In this document: one piece after another, positions 9,191-17,313 of the stretch | Layout: every line of letters begins with the position of its first letter | Numbering within the stretch: position 1 is the first letter of the stretch | From: Candidatus Tepidiaquacellales bacterium UBA2330 | Lineage (GTDB): Bacteria; Bacteroidota; Ignavibacteria; Tepidaquicellales; Tepidaquicellaceae | DNA length: 64,000 nucleotides | Reading direction: 5' to 3' | NCBI GenBank assembly: GCA_002344965.1 | Contig: DDUU01000046.1 | Span: 1 to 64,000 of the forward strand | The notes under the pieces: generated by a model | The model's input: only the letters and a program-made list of their open reading frames with translations | Database searches by the model: none | Told to the model about the DNA's origin: nothing | Program-made: the position numbers and the translations under genes

Positions 9191-9588
9191 AAAATAAAAT
9201 TTCGTGACTGATTATTGCTAATAAGGCAGTTTTTTATTGTATCCTGTGAACGATGCTTAAGAAAAATTCCGTTCCATTTTTTTGAAGAATCAACGGAAGT
9301 AAAAGCGGCATCACTCGCAATCACCTTCGCTCCGCTGTCGCAGACTATACCTGAGTTCTCACCGAACATCATCTTCGAGCCGGGTTTCATAACAAGTGAA
9401 GTTGTATTTCCTCTCAGACGGAGTGTATAATTATCCGGCAGGATCACGACTGCGCTGTCTTTGAGGATGATCTTTGAACTGTCTTCGACAACGAAATCAT
9501 TGGAATAAGAGCAAAGCTGGAATATTCCTTTTCCAAAAACGATTTTTCCGGGACCATGTATTTTTCCGCCTTCATTGCAGAATACCAA
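9187..9588 (-). pseudogene. Family A fragment, array copy A4 (truncated at both ends)
   Basis: The 133-residue frame covers only part of the family A constant block, from VFCNEGGKIHGPGK to KNCLISN. It starts within the block at a TTG with no signal peptide, and it ends in an unrelated tail (NQSRNFIL) that overlaps the B3 start by four bases. The DNA is closest to copy A1: both share the stretch around AWNGIFLKHRS and the same upstream CSYSNDFVVEDS segment. It lies 100 bases behind rpoB and marks the proximal end of the array. It is most likely a remnant that left B3 intact behind it. Confidence 0.75.
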
Positions 9589-9606
9589 ATTGTTTGATAA
9601 ATACCA

Positions 9607-9644
9607 AAGTTTCCCCGGAAAATTTTTTTTCCTAAAGGAAACTT
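9607..9644. repeat. Inverted repeat behind rpoB
   Basis: AAGTTTCC at 9607-9614 pairs with GGAAACTT at 9637-9644. A second nested pair, GGAAAA/TTTTCC, lies within the loop. It is located 45 bases past the rpoB stop, at the junction with the A4 fragment. There is no T-run after it on the minus strand, so a termination role is doubtful; it may be a transcript-processing hairpin or a scar of the junction. Confidence 0.4.
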
Positions 9645-9688
9645 CAGCTAATCATAAACATAGAACCCAATCACTTATTATATAAGAA

Positions 9689-12600
9689 TTACTCTTCAAG
9701 ATTTATATCAAGACACAATCCCTGAAGCTCTTTCAGCAATACATTGAATGATTCGGGAATTCCCGGCTCAGGTAAATTTTCTCCTTTTATAATAGCTTCA
9801 TATACCTTGCTTCTTCCGGTTACGTCGTCACTCTTATATGTCAGCATTTCCTGCAGTATGTTTGAAGCCCCGTATCCCTGCAATGCCCAGCATTCCATCT
9901 CTCCGAATCTCTGTCCGCCGAACTGCGCTTTTCCGCCGAGCGGCTGCTGTGTAATCAGCGAATATGGTCCTATTGACCTGGCGTGTATCTTGTCATCGAC
10001 AAGGTGGGAAAGTTTCAGCATATAAATGTATCCGCATGTAACTTTCTGATCAAATTTCTCTCCTGTCATGCCGTCATAAAGATGAGTTCTCGAATTTTCG
10101 TCAAGTCCTGCTTTTTTAAGCATATCTACTATCTCAGCAACTGTCGCTCCGTCAAAGATCGGCGTTGCGAATTTTACACCCATTTTCTTAGCAGCCCATC
10201 CGAGCGCTGTTTCATAAAGCTGACCGAGATTCATTCTCGACGGCACTCCCAGCGGATTCAATACTATATCAACAGGCGTTCCATCCGGTAAAAACGGCAT
10301 GTCTTCCTGAGGCACAAGCTTGGCAACGACACCTTTGTTACCGTGTCTTCCCGCCATCTTATCGCCAACAGATAATTTTCTCTTCTTCGCAACATAAACT
10401 TTCGCAAGCTTTACAACGCCTGTCGGAAGCTCATCTCCTAATTTCACCTTGTCTTTTAATCTCTTATATCTCTCTTCTATTTCATTCTGCTTGAATGTAT
10501 AATTTCTGTATATGTCAGGGATAAGTGAGTTTGCTCTGTTATTATCCGACCAGTCCGAGTCATAGTCAAAATCTGAAAGCGTATAGCCGTCGTTTTCGAT
10601 CAGATTCATTAAAGCGCTTTTCTTGAATACCGATCCGCTTTTGACTAAGATATTTCCTTTTCTGTCTTTCAGTCCCTTTGAAGTTTTACCTTCAAGAAGT
10701 ATGTCAAATTTTTCAGCTATCTTGTGATTAAGATCTTTGATCTCTTTCTTTCTCTCAGCTTCAAATTTATCTATTTTTCTTTTCTCATCTCTTTTGCTTT
10801 CAGTATCTCTTGTCTTTCTTGAGAAAAGTTTGTTGTTTATGATAATGCCTTTCAGTCCCGGAGTCGCTTTCAGAGAAGCGTCTTTCACATCGCCCGCTTT
10901 ATCGCCGAAGATCGCTCTTAAAAGTTTTTCTTCAGGCGTCGGCTCCGTCTCCCCTTTTGGAGTTACCTTTCCGATCAGTATGTCATTTTCCTTTACTTCC
11001 GCTCCGACCCTTACAATTCCGTTTTCATCAAGATCTTTTGTAGCTTCTTCGCTTACATTTGGAATTTCTTTTGTAAGTTCCTCTTCGCCTCTTTTCGTAT
11101 CCCTTACTTCAAGACTGAATTCTTCAATGTGAATAGATGTATATACGTCATCCGCAACTAATTTTTCACTGATTACAATAGCGTCTTCATAGTTGTAACC
11201 TCTCCACGGCATAAACGCAACTAAAACATTTCTACCGAGCGCGAGTTCGCCTTTCTCTGTGGATGAACCGTCTGCAAGTATATCACCTTTCTTTATCTTC
11301 TGACCTTCTTTTACAATCGGTCTCTGATTTATAGAAGTGTCCTGATTGGTTCTCAGGAATTTTATTAAATTATATACTACTAATTTTCTGTCATCAAAGC
11401 TGAGTAAACTCTCATCGGAATCTTCCTTTATATTGTATTTTACTATGATCTTGTCTCCGCTTACGTATACAACTGTTCCGTCCGCCTCTGCAGTAAGAAG
11501 TGTTCTCGAATCTCTTGCAATGATCTCTTCAAATCCAGTTCCGACTACCGGTGACTCCGGTCTGAGAAGCGGTACCGCCTGTCTCTGCATATTACTGCCC
11601 ATCAGCGCTCTGTTAGCGTCATCGTGCTCGAGGAACGGTATCAGCGCTGCTGCTGCGCTAACGATCTGATTTGTTGCCACATCCATATAATCTATTTCAT
11701 TCGGATGCAGAAGCGGGAAATCACCTTTAAATCTTCCTTTTACTTTATCATTAAGGAATTTTCCCTTATCATCAATCGGCGCATTCGCCTGAGCTATCTT
11801 ATAAAAATTTTCTATCTCCGCAGACAAGTATTCTATCTTGTCCGTTACTCTTCCGTTCTCAACTCTTCTGTACGGCGTCTCTATGAATCCGAGTTCATTT
11901 ATTCTTGAATGAATGCAAAGCGAAGATATCAGACCAATGTTCGGTCCTTCCGGCGTTTCAATCGGACAAAGTCTGCCGTAATGGGTATAGTGAACGTCCC
12001 TTACCTCAAATCCTGCGCGCTCTCTTGAAAGTCCGCCAGGTCCCAGAGCGCTGATCCTTCTCTTATGCGTCATCTCCGCAAGCGGATTCGTCTGATCCAT
12101 AAACTGCGAGAGCTGACTTGTTCCGAAAAATGATGCAAGCGCGCTTGTGATAGGTCTTGCGCTGATCAGTTTCGAAGGTGTAAGATTTTCTTCATCATGA
12201 ATGCTCATCTTGTCCCTGATAGTTCTCGACATTCTCGAAAGTCCGAGTGAGAACTGAGCTGATAACTGCTCATTCACTGTCCTGACTCTTCTGTTTCCGA
12301 GATGGTCAATATCATCCACATCTTTCCTGCCGTCCACAAGATCTCTGATATAATTAATTATATTCACAAGATCTTCCTGAGTAAGTATCGTAATATGAGG
12401 ATCAATGTTCGTGCCTAATTTGTAATTGATCTTGTATCTTCCGACTTCACCAAGATCATATTTCTTAGTATTAAAAAATAATTTTTCAATATAACTTCTC
12501 GCGCTTTCAGCTTCTGACTCTAATAATGCAGCTGCTGCTTTCTTATCTTTTGGTGAAGTGTCCGCAGGCAGCTTTTCCAGTAAAACATCAGTCTCGTCTT

Positions 12601-13534
12601 CATCATTTATAATTGTTGTATAAATTACCATCTCACCGTCTGTCGGTTCGGATTTAAGTAACTTCAGCTCTTTTATCTTTGCATTGGTTATTGAGACAAG
12701 CTGTTCATCGGATAAAATGCTGTTGGCGTTTATTCCGATATCATCGCCTGTTTCTTTATTGACTACATTTTCAAGTACTATCCTGCCGGTATAATCAAGA
12801 TAATTTTTATCATTCACTTTTACAGTTTCCACGAGGTCAAACAGTTCAAGCATATTCACATGCTCAGTAAACCCTAGCGCTTTCAGCAGCGTTGAAAAAT
12901 AAAACTTTTTCTTTCTGTCCACATAAGCGTAAAGCAGGTTATTTATATCTGTTGTAAATTCCACCCATGAACCTCTGAAAGGTATTACCCTTGCGGAATA
13001 AAGTTTTGTACCGTTTGCGTGAGTTGATTCTCCGAATACTACGCCGGGCGATCTGTGAAGCTGACTTACAATTGCTCTCTCTGCGCCGTTAATAATGAAG
13101 CTTCCTCTCGGAGTCATATAAGGAAGATTTCCGAGATACACGTCATTTTCTATTGTGTAATTATACTCTTTTGCGGCTGCATTCGGTTTTGTAGATAATC
13201 TCAATCTCGCCTTTACCTGCACTGCATACGTTAATCCCTGTTCCTGACATTCAATGACGGAGTAATGAGGTTTCTCCAGATAATAATCGACAAACTCTAA
13301 CAACGCTGTCTCTCTCGAATCGCTTATAGGAAAGTTATCTTCAAAAACTTTCTGAAGACCCTGTGATTTCCTTCTGCTTGCGGGTACGTCTTCCTGCAAA
13401 AAATCCTTATAAGACTGCACCTGTACATTCAAAAGATCCGGCGGATCATGCGTGATGGACGTTTTAGCAAACGTCAGTCTGTCATTTTTGCTGTTTAACT
13501 TATTCAGTTTCAGATTTAAATCCATAGTTGCCAA
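9689..13534 (-). CDS. rpoB: RNA polymerase beta subunit
   Basis: This 1281-residue protein is the beta subunit of RNA polymerase. The rifampicin-pocket segment is standard (SQLSQFMDQTNPLAEMTHKR, then ISALGPGGLSRERAG), as are CPIETPEGPNIGLI, GDKMAGRHGNKGV and the C-terminal clamp region GGKAQFGGQRFGEMECWALQ. The best start is the TTG at 13534: GGAGG lies seven bases upstream, while the ATG at 13525 (MDLNLKL) would be 16 bases from it. It is the last gene of the secE-nusG-rplKAJL-rpoB string, 105 bases behind rplL. Unusually, rpoC does not follow: the next thing downstream is the A4 fragment of the surface-protein array. No resistance-type change is obvious in the rifampicin region. Confidence 0.98.
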   Translation of the reverse strand: MATMDLNLKLNKLNSKNDRLTFAKTSITHDPPDLLNVQVQSYKDFLQEDVPASRRKSQGLQKVFEDNFPISDSRETALLEFVDYYLEKPHYSVIECQEQGLTYAVQVKARLRLSTKPNAAAKEYNYTIENDVYLGNLPYMTPRGSFIINGAERAIVSQLHRSPGVVFGESTHANGTKLYSARVIPFRGSWVEFTTDINNLLYAYVDRKKKFYFSTLLKALGFTEHVNMLELFDLVETVKVNDKNYLDYTGRIVLENVVNKETGDDIGINANSILSDEQLVSITNAKIKELKLLKSEPTDGEMVIYTTIINDEDETDVLLEKLPADTSPKDKKAAAALLESEAESARSYIEKLFFNTKKYDLGEVGRYKINYKLGTNIDPHITILTQEDLVNIINYIRDLVDGRKDVDDIDHLGNRRVRTVNEQLSAQFSLGLSRMSRTIRDKMSIHDEENLTPSKLISARPITSALASFFGTSQLSQFMDQTNPLAEMTHKRRISALGPGGLSRERAGFEVRDVHYTHYGRLCPIETPEGPNIGLISSLCIHSRINELGFIETPYRRVENGRVTDKIEYLSAEIENFYKIAQANAPIDDKGKFLNDKVKGRFKGDFPLLHPNEIDYMDVATNQIVSAAAALIPFLEHDDANRALMGSNMQRQAVPLLRPESPVVGTGFEEIIARDSRTLLTAEADGTVVYVSGDKIIVKYNIKEDSDESLLSFDDRKLVVYNLIKFLRTNQDTSINQRPIVKEGQKIKKGDILADGSSTEKGELALGRNVLVAFMPWRGYNYEDAIVISEKLVADDVYTSIHIEEFSLEVRDTKRGEEELTKEIPNVSEEATKDLDENGIVRVGAEVKENDILIGKVTPKGETEPTPEEKLLRAIFGDKAGDVKDASLKATPGLKGIIINNKLFSRKTRDTESKRDEKRKIDKFEAERKKEIKDLNHKIAEKFDILLEGKTSKGLKDRKGNILVKSGSVFKKSALMNLIENDGYTLSDFDYDSDWSDNNRANSLIPDIYRNYTFKQNEIEERYKRLKDKVKLGDELPTGVVKLAKVYVAKKRKLSVGDKMAGRHGNKGVVAKLVPQEDMPFLPDGTPVDIVLNPLGVPSRMNLGQLYETALGWAAKKMGVKFATPIFDGATVAEIVDMLKKAGLDENSRTHLYDGMTGEKFDQKVTCGYIYMLKLSHLVDDKIHARSIGPYSLITQQPLGGKAQFGGQRFGEMECWALQGYGASNILQEMLTYKSDDVTGRSKVYEAIIKGENLPEPGIPESFNVLLKELQGLCLDINLEE

Positions 13535-13540
13535 ATTTTT

Positions 13541-13546
13541 ACCTCC
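13541..13546 (-). promoter_or_regulatory. Shine-Dalgarno site deciding the rpoB TTG start
   Basis: The minus strand reads GGAGGT, then seven bases from GGAGG to TTG, then GCAACT and ATG. The spacing favours TTG at 13534 over ATG at 13525. Confidence 0.6.
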
Positions 13547-13565
13547 GGAATATTTTAATAAATAA

Positions 13566-13588
13566 TCCCGGCATGAGTTTTGCCGGGA
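13566..13588 (-). terminator. Hairpin between rplL and rpoB (attenuator or processing site)
   Basis: TCCCGGCA at 13566-13573 pairs perfectly with TGCCGGGA at 13581-13588 around a seven-base loop. Downstream on the minus strand comes TTATTTATT, a weak U-rich tract. In enterobacteria a partial terminator and an RNase III site lie at the same place between rplL and rpoB, setting the ratio of L7/L12 to polymerase. A similar role here is inference. Confidence 0.55.
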
Positions 13589-13639
13589 CTATTATGGTTT
13601 TTTTAATATATTTTTTTATAAAACAGAACCGTCAAAGAA

Positions 13640-14008
13640 TTATTTTACTTCGACTTTTGCGCCTACTGCTTCCAGGTCTGCTTTCAGCTTATCCGCATCT
13701 GCTTTTGAAATGTTTTCTTTAACCGGTTTCGGAGCGCCTTCTACAAGAGCTTTTGCTTCTGTTAGCCCCAGTCCGGTTGCGTTCTTCACAGCTTTGATAA
13801 CATTGATCTTTTGTGCTCCTGCTTCTGCAAGTATAACTGTGAATTCAGTCTGCTCTTCTACCGGAGCTGCTGCTGCTGTCGGTGCTCCGCCCATCATAAC
13901 AGGGGCTGCTGCCGTTACTCCGAATCTGTCTTCCAGAATCTTCTTTAATTCTGAAGCCTGAGTTAATGTTAACTCTCCGATTTTATCTGCAATTTCTTCT
14001 ACTGACAT
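13640..14008 (-). CDS. rplL: Ribosomal protein L7/L12
   Basis: The 122 residues show the normal layout: an N-terminal dimerisation and L10-binding part (1-31), an Ala/Gly/Pro-rich hinge (32-50, with [10 protein letters not shown]) and the C-terminal factor-binding domain (53-122, with [26 protein letters not shown] sequence, seen here as [19 protein letters not shown]). The protein forms the flexible stalk of the large subunit and recruits translation GTPases. It is followed by a hairpin and rpoB, and preceded by rplJ after 45 bases. Confidence 0.97.
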   Translation of the reverse strand: MSVEEIADKIGELTLTQASELKKILEDRFGVTAAAPVMMGGAPTAAAAPVEEQTEFTVILAEAGAQKINVIKAVKNATGLGLTEAKALVEGAPKPVKENISKADADKLKADLEAVGAKVEVK

Positions 14009-14053
14009 TTTGATTTTACCTCTTTTTAATTTTAGTTTAATAATAAATTTTTA

Positions 14054-14587
14054 TTAAGCTGCACGTTTCTTTGCAGCTTCCTCAATTACACTGGAAAGAT
14101 CTCTCATCACCGCATTGATCGAACCGACGATACCGCTTACCGGCGAATCAAGTGAACCGAGGATTGACGCTATCACTTCTTCTTTTGTCGGAAGCGAAGC
14201 CAGAGTATTGAGTTGTTTTGAGTCATAAGCTTCATTCTCTACTATTGCAATCTTGAGCTTAGGTCTCTCAATTTTGTCAAAAAATTTCTTCAGGATCTTT
14301 GCCGGAGCCACAGGGTTTTCTTTTGCAAATACAACTCCCGTCGGTCCGTTAAGCATTTCATCGAGCTTTTCGAAATGAGATGAATATTTGTCAGTTTCCT
14401 TTAAAGCCCTGACCGTTAAAGTATTTTTCAATACTTTATACTTTAGTCCGGATTTATAAAATTCACTTCTTAATTCGTTCACTTCCTCGACAGTCAGTCC
14501 TGTGAAATCAGTAAAGTATATCGCCTCAGAGGAATCAAGCATTTCTTTGATATCTCTGATAGACTCTACTTTCTGTTCTTTTTTCAT
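14054..14587 (-). CDS. rplJ: Ribosomal protein L10
   Basis: The 177-residue protein has the L10 N-terminal domain (YFTDFTGLTVEEVNELRSEF, LKNTLTVRAL, GPTGVVFAKENPVAPAK) that binds 23S rRNA, and the C-terminal helix that carries L7/L12 dimers. In many bacteria the L10-L12 complex represses its own mRNA by binding the leader; the 94-base gap upstream contains a hairpin (14622-14648) that could be this site. It lies between rplA and rplL in the conserved order. Confidence 0.97.
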   Translation of the reverse strand: MKKEQKVESIRDIKEMLDSSEAIYFTDFTGLTVEEVNELRSEFYKSGLKYKVLKNTLTVRALKETDKYSSHFEKLDEMLNGPTGVVFAKENPVAPAKILKKFFDKIERPKLKIAIVENEAYDSKQLNTLASLPTKEEVIASILGSLDSPVSGIVGSINAVMRDLSSVIEEAAKKRAA

Positions 14588-14621
14588 AATTTAGCTTTTT
14601 AAAGTAATTGTTTAGATCTGT

Positions 14622-14648
14622 TTTGTCTGCCCGAAGCTGACAGACAAA
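14622..14648 (-). promoter_or_regulatory. Candidate L10 leader hairpin
   Basis: TTTGTCTG (14622-14629) and CAGACAAA (14641-14648) form a perfect eight-bp stem with an 11-base loop, 35 bases ahead of the rplJ start. Its position matches the known autoregulatory L10 leader of other bacteria. I did not fit it to the full L10 leader consensus. Confidence 0.45.
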
Positions 14649-14681
14649 TTATTATTTGTTTGTTGAGTGCGTAAATTCTTT

Positions 14682-15386
14682 TTATGCAGCTTTCTTAGCT
14701 GTTCCCTGATTTTTGTCAATCTTTATTCCGGGTCCCATAGTTGTCGAAAGTGTTATGCTTTTCACATATGTGCCTTTTGCCGCTGCCGGTTTCAGTTTAA
14801 TAATCGTATCTATGAATGCTGTAATATTTTCCGTAAGTTTGTTTTCGTCAAATGAAACTTTTCCTACTATTGAATGAACAATTCCAGACTTGTCAACTCT
14901 GAAATCAATTTTACCTGCTTTAACATCCTTTACTGCCTGCCCTATGTTTGGTGTAACAGTTCCGCTTTTCGGATTAGGCATAAGTCCTCTTGGTCCGAGT
15001 ATCTTTCCTATTTTTCCCAGCTCAGCCATTGTATCAGGCGCTGCGATAATTACATCTATGTCAGTCCATCCTTCCTGAATTTTTTTCACATAATCCTCAT
15101 AGCCGACATGATCAGCTCCGGCTTCTCTTGCTTCATCATGCTTTTCCGGTTTTGCTATCACAAGCACTCTTACAGTCTTCCCGGTTCCGTGAGGCAAAGA
15201 GACAGTCCCTCTTACTACCTGATCCGCATGTTTCGGATCGACGCCTAATCTCACCGCTACATCAACTGATTCATCAAATTTTGCAGACGCTGTTTTCTTA
15301 AGCTCAGTAACACCTGTCTTAAGATCATATTCTTTTTCAATGTCAACTTTTTTCAGAATGTCTTTTTGCTTTTTTGTTAATTTCAT
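14682..15386 (-). CDS. rplA: Ribosomal protein L1
   Basis: At 234 residues this has the usual length for L1. Characteristic segments are [46 protein letters not shown] [17 protein letters not shown], and the closing [12 protein letters not shown]1 binds the 23S rRNA stalk near the E site. In many bacteria it also represses the rplK-rplA mRNA. It follows rplK by 73 bases and precedes rplJ. Confidence 0.98.
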   Translation of the reverse strand: MKLTKKQKDILKKVDIEKEYDLKTGVTELKKTASAKFDESVDVAVRLGVDPKHADQVVRGTVSLPHGTGKTVRVLVIAKPEKHDEAREAGADHVGYEDYVKKIQEGWTDIDVIIAAPDTMAELGKIGKILGPRGLMPNPKSGTVTPNIGQAVKDVKAGKIDFRVDKSGIVHSIVGKVSFDENKLTENITAFIDTIIKLKPAAAKGTYVKSITLSTTMGPGIKIDKNQGTAKKAA

Positions 15387-15459
15387 TTTTAAAAAATTAA
15401 AAATTTTTATTAATATTTTTGCTTTTGCTGAATTGTTTTATATCAAATAATAACCGGTA

Positions 15460-15885
15460 TTATTTCTCTACCGATAATCCCATGCTTCTTGCTGTACCGG
15501 CTATCATTCTCATTGCCGCTTCTACATCATGCACATTAAGATCTGGCATTTTTGTCTCGGCAATTTCTCTCAGCTGCTGCTGAGTCACTTTTCCAACCTT
15601 GTTTTTATTCGGTATGCCGGATCCCTTTTCAATTCCAAGAGCTTTAAGAAGAAGCACAGCTGCCGGCGGAGTCTTAGTGATAAATGTAAATGATTTATCT
15701 GAAAATACCGTGATTACAACCGGAATAAGATATCCCTTTTTATCCTGTGTCCTAGCATTGAATTGTTTGCAGAACTCCATTCCGTTCACGCCTCTCTGAC
15801 CGAGAGCAGGTCCGACTGGTGGCGCCATTGTTGCAGCTCCCGCCGGTATCTGTAATTTTATAAAACCTGTTATCTTTTTTGCCAT
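15460..15885 (-). CDS. rplK: Ribosomal protein L11
   Basis: The 141-residue protein is typical L11: an N-terminal domain with [18 protein letters not shown] and [12 protein letters not shown], and an rRNA-binding C-terminal domain with [11 protein letters not shown] and the ending [10 protein letters not shown]. It binds the GTPase-associated centre of 23S rRNA. It lies 19 bases after nusG in the conserved operon. Confidence 0.98.
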   Translation of the reverse strand: MAKKITGFIKLQIPAGAATMAPPVGPALGQRGVNGMEFCKQFNARTQDKKGYLIPVVITVFSDKSFTFITKTPPAAVLLLKALGIEKGSGIPNKNKVGKVTQQQLREIAETKMPDLNVHDVEAAMRMIAGTARSMGLSVEK

Positions 15886-15904
15886 TATATATAATTATTA
15901 TTAT

Positions 15905-16555
15905 TTATTTTTCTTTTTCTACCTGCGTTAATTCAAGTTCAATCGGCGTCTTCCTTCCGAATATGCTGACCATAACTTTCACTTTGAATTTTTCCAGATT
16001 TACTTCTAGTATATTACCGCTGAAATTATTAAAAGGACCGCTTGTAACTTTTACAGGATCTCCCACATTCAGCTGAATGTCAAGTTTCTCTTTTTCACCT
16101 TCTTCATTCAGGATCGATTTGATTCTTTTTACTTCATCATACTTCAATGGGATCGGCTCAAGCTTAGTACCTTTGACGCTTTTGGATCCGACCATATTTA
16201 TGATTGAAGGCGTTTTTGAAATAAAATCCCTGATTTTGTCATCCAGATCAGCTTCAATCAATATATAACCGGGTAAAAAATTCTTGAACTTTACTTTTTT
16301 CTTGCCGCCTTTTACTTCAAATACTTTTTCGAGAGGTATTAAAACATTATTTATCCTGTCCTGTAAATTTTCATTTTTGATTTCATTATCAAGATACGCT
16401 TTTACTTTATTCTCGTGACCTGATATAATTCTTACTGCATACCATTTAAAGATCTCAGATTCCTCTTCAGCCTGTTCTTCCGGCTTTGCATCTGCATCCT
16501 GTCCTTCTTCAGATAAAATTTCCTCTGATCCGTTTAACTTTTTTTCCTCTGTCAT
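15905..16555 (-). CDS. nusG: Transcription elongation/termination factor NusG
   Basis: The 216-residue protein has an acidic N-terminal extension (about 1-36, with EEILSEEGQDADAKPEEQ), then the NGN domain (WYAVRIISGHENKVKAYL, FLPGYILIEADLDD) and a C-terminal KOW domain (VGDPVKVTSGPFNNFSGNIL). NusG binds the polymerase clamp to reduce pausing and links it to Rho or to ribosomal protein S10. The acidic extension is not present in E. coli NusG but occurs in related phyla. It lies 14 bases after secE. Confidence 0.97.
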   Translation of the reverse strand: MTEEKKLNGSEEILSEEGQDADAKPEEQAEEESEIFKWYAVRIISGHENKVKAYLDNEIKNENLQDRINNVLIPLEKVFEVKGGKKKVKFKNFLPGYILIEADLDDKIRDFISKTPSIINMVGSKSVKGTKLEPIPLKYDEVKRIKSILNEEGEKEKLDIQLNVGDPVKVTSGPFNNFSGNILEVNLEKFKVKVMVSIFGRKTPIELELTQVEKEK

Positions 16556-16569
16556 TTATATAAATAATA

Positions 16570-16752
16570 TTAAAATATAGCTTTCAACAGTTCGCTGATT
16601 CCCTTGTCTATAAGATATACTAACGTTGCTGATAAAAGCATGGTAACTACGACCACTTTTGTAGAATCTATAAGTTCTTCTTTCTTTGGCCAGGAAACTT
16701 TCTTCATCTCCTTATATATATCCTCGAAAAAATTTATAATCTTATCTTTCAT
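16570..16752 (-). CDS. secE: Preprotein translocase subunit SecE
   Basis: This 60-residue protein is of the short, single-span SecE type. An amphipathic helix with the conserved KKVSWPKKEELIDST motif (about 17-31) is followed by one membrane segment (about 33-53). SecE clamps the SecY channel in the inner membrane. It sits between tRNA-Trp and nusG, the widely conserved place. Confidence 0.95.
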   Translation of the reverse strand: MKDKIINFFEDIYKEMKKVSWPKKEELIDSTKVVVVTMLLSATLVYLIDKGISELLKAIF

Positions 16753-16788
16753 TTTTTGCTTTTTTATAAAATTTTAAACTGCTTTTTG

Positions 16789-16861
16789 CACGGGAGGAGG
16801 GACTCGAACCCCCAACCAACGGTTTTGGAGACCGCTACTCTACCAATTGAGCTACACCCGC
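16789..16861 (-). tRNA. tRNA-Trp (CCA)
   Basis: The minus strand folds as a 73-base tRNA: acceptor starting GCGGGTG, D arm with GCTCAATTGG, anticodon loop CTCCAAA with anticodon CCA, and T arm GGTTCGAGT. One U-U mismatch (position 6 with 67) is seen in the acceptor stem. CCA is not encoded. It lies between rpmG and secE. Confidence 0.93.
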
Positions 16862-16881
16862 AGTTAGCCTGACAGAGAATT

Positions 16882-17055
16882 TCATTTGGATTCCCTGTGA
16901 AGAATATGCTGCTTGGTCCACTTACAGTATTTTTTTAACTCAATTCTTTCCTTGGTATTCACTCTGTTCTTGTAAGATACATAAACTGACTTACCCTTAT
17001 GTGGTCCCTCTATACTTACAAGTTTTATCTTTACTCTTGATCCTTCTTTTGCCAT
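16882..17055 (-). CDS. rpmG: Ribosomal protein L33
   Basis: A 57-residue frame starts with ATG at 17055 and ends with TGA at 16882-16884. It begins MAKEGSRVKIKLVSIEGPH and contains YKNRVNTKERIELKKYCKW, then TKQHILHRESK, the L33 pattern. The zinc ribbon cysteines are absent apart from one Cys in KKYCKW, so it is the zinc-free type. It has the usual position between the tRNA cluster and secE; a tuf gene, often found just upstream, is missing. Confidence 0.95.
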   Translation of the reverse strand: MAKEGSRVKIKLVSIEGPHKGKSVYVSYKNRVNTKERIELKKYCKWTKQHILHRESK

Positions 17056-17224
17056 TTTATTATTTTACTGAAATTATTGATTTCTTTTATAATGTTCCTG
17101 CTTGCTGATCTGATTTTAAATTAAATTTCTCAGCTGAATTTGGTTTTCGATTCTCTCAATTGGTATTCTACAGAATTTACTATTCAGGAATGATAATTAA
17201 CTTATTTCTTATTTATTGATTCAG

Positions 17225-17297
17225 AGCTGATGACCGGGATTGAACCGGTGACCTCATCCTTACCAAGGATGTGCTCTACCAACTGAGCTACATCAGC
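17225..17297 (-). tRNA. tRNA-Thr (GGT)
   Basis: A 73-base cloverleaf on the minus strand: acceptor GCTGATG pairs with CATCAGC, D arm GCTCAGTTGG, anticodon loop TTGGTAA with anticodon GGT, T arm CCGGTTCAATCCCGG. CCA is not encoded. It is the third tRNA of the Tyr-Gly-Thr cluster. Confidence 0.95.
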
Positions 17298-17313
17298 TTA
17301 TCAGTTTTTTCTG

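Larger units (their letters stand above)
1..9588 (-). repeat. Tandem A/B surface-protein gene array
   Basis: Seven gene units alternate between two families: A1 1-1612, B1 1646-3079, A2 3076-4476, B2 4486-5958, A3 6144-7742 (plus sorting-domain remnant 5959-6153), B3 7745-9190 and A4 9187-9588. The near-identical DNA of the A constant block can be seen at 351-530, 3143-3322, 6418-6597 and 9329-9508. Copies A1 and A4 share further flanking sequence (about 234-610 and 9209-9585). Copies A2 and A3 share another version (about 3137-3560 and 6412-6835). The A breakpoints all differ, while the B genes are all whole. This pattern suggests repeated duplication and homologous recombination in the constant block. 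Confidence 0.85.

Noticed and set aside
1..9588. CRISPR array or insertion sequence as explanation of the repeated DNA
   Set aside because: The repeats are long coding blocks (180 bases or more) spaced by about 3 kb; no short regular repeats with spacers, no transposase and no terminal inverted repeats were seen.
9744..10025. Plus-strand frames across rpoB, infB and other housekeeping genes
   Set aside because: All are antisense shadows of clearly conserved genes on the minus strand.
17056..17224. Remnant of tuf between tRNA-Thr and rpmG
   Set aside because: Reading all frames gave no trace of EF-Tu motifs such as GHVDHGKT in this stretch.
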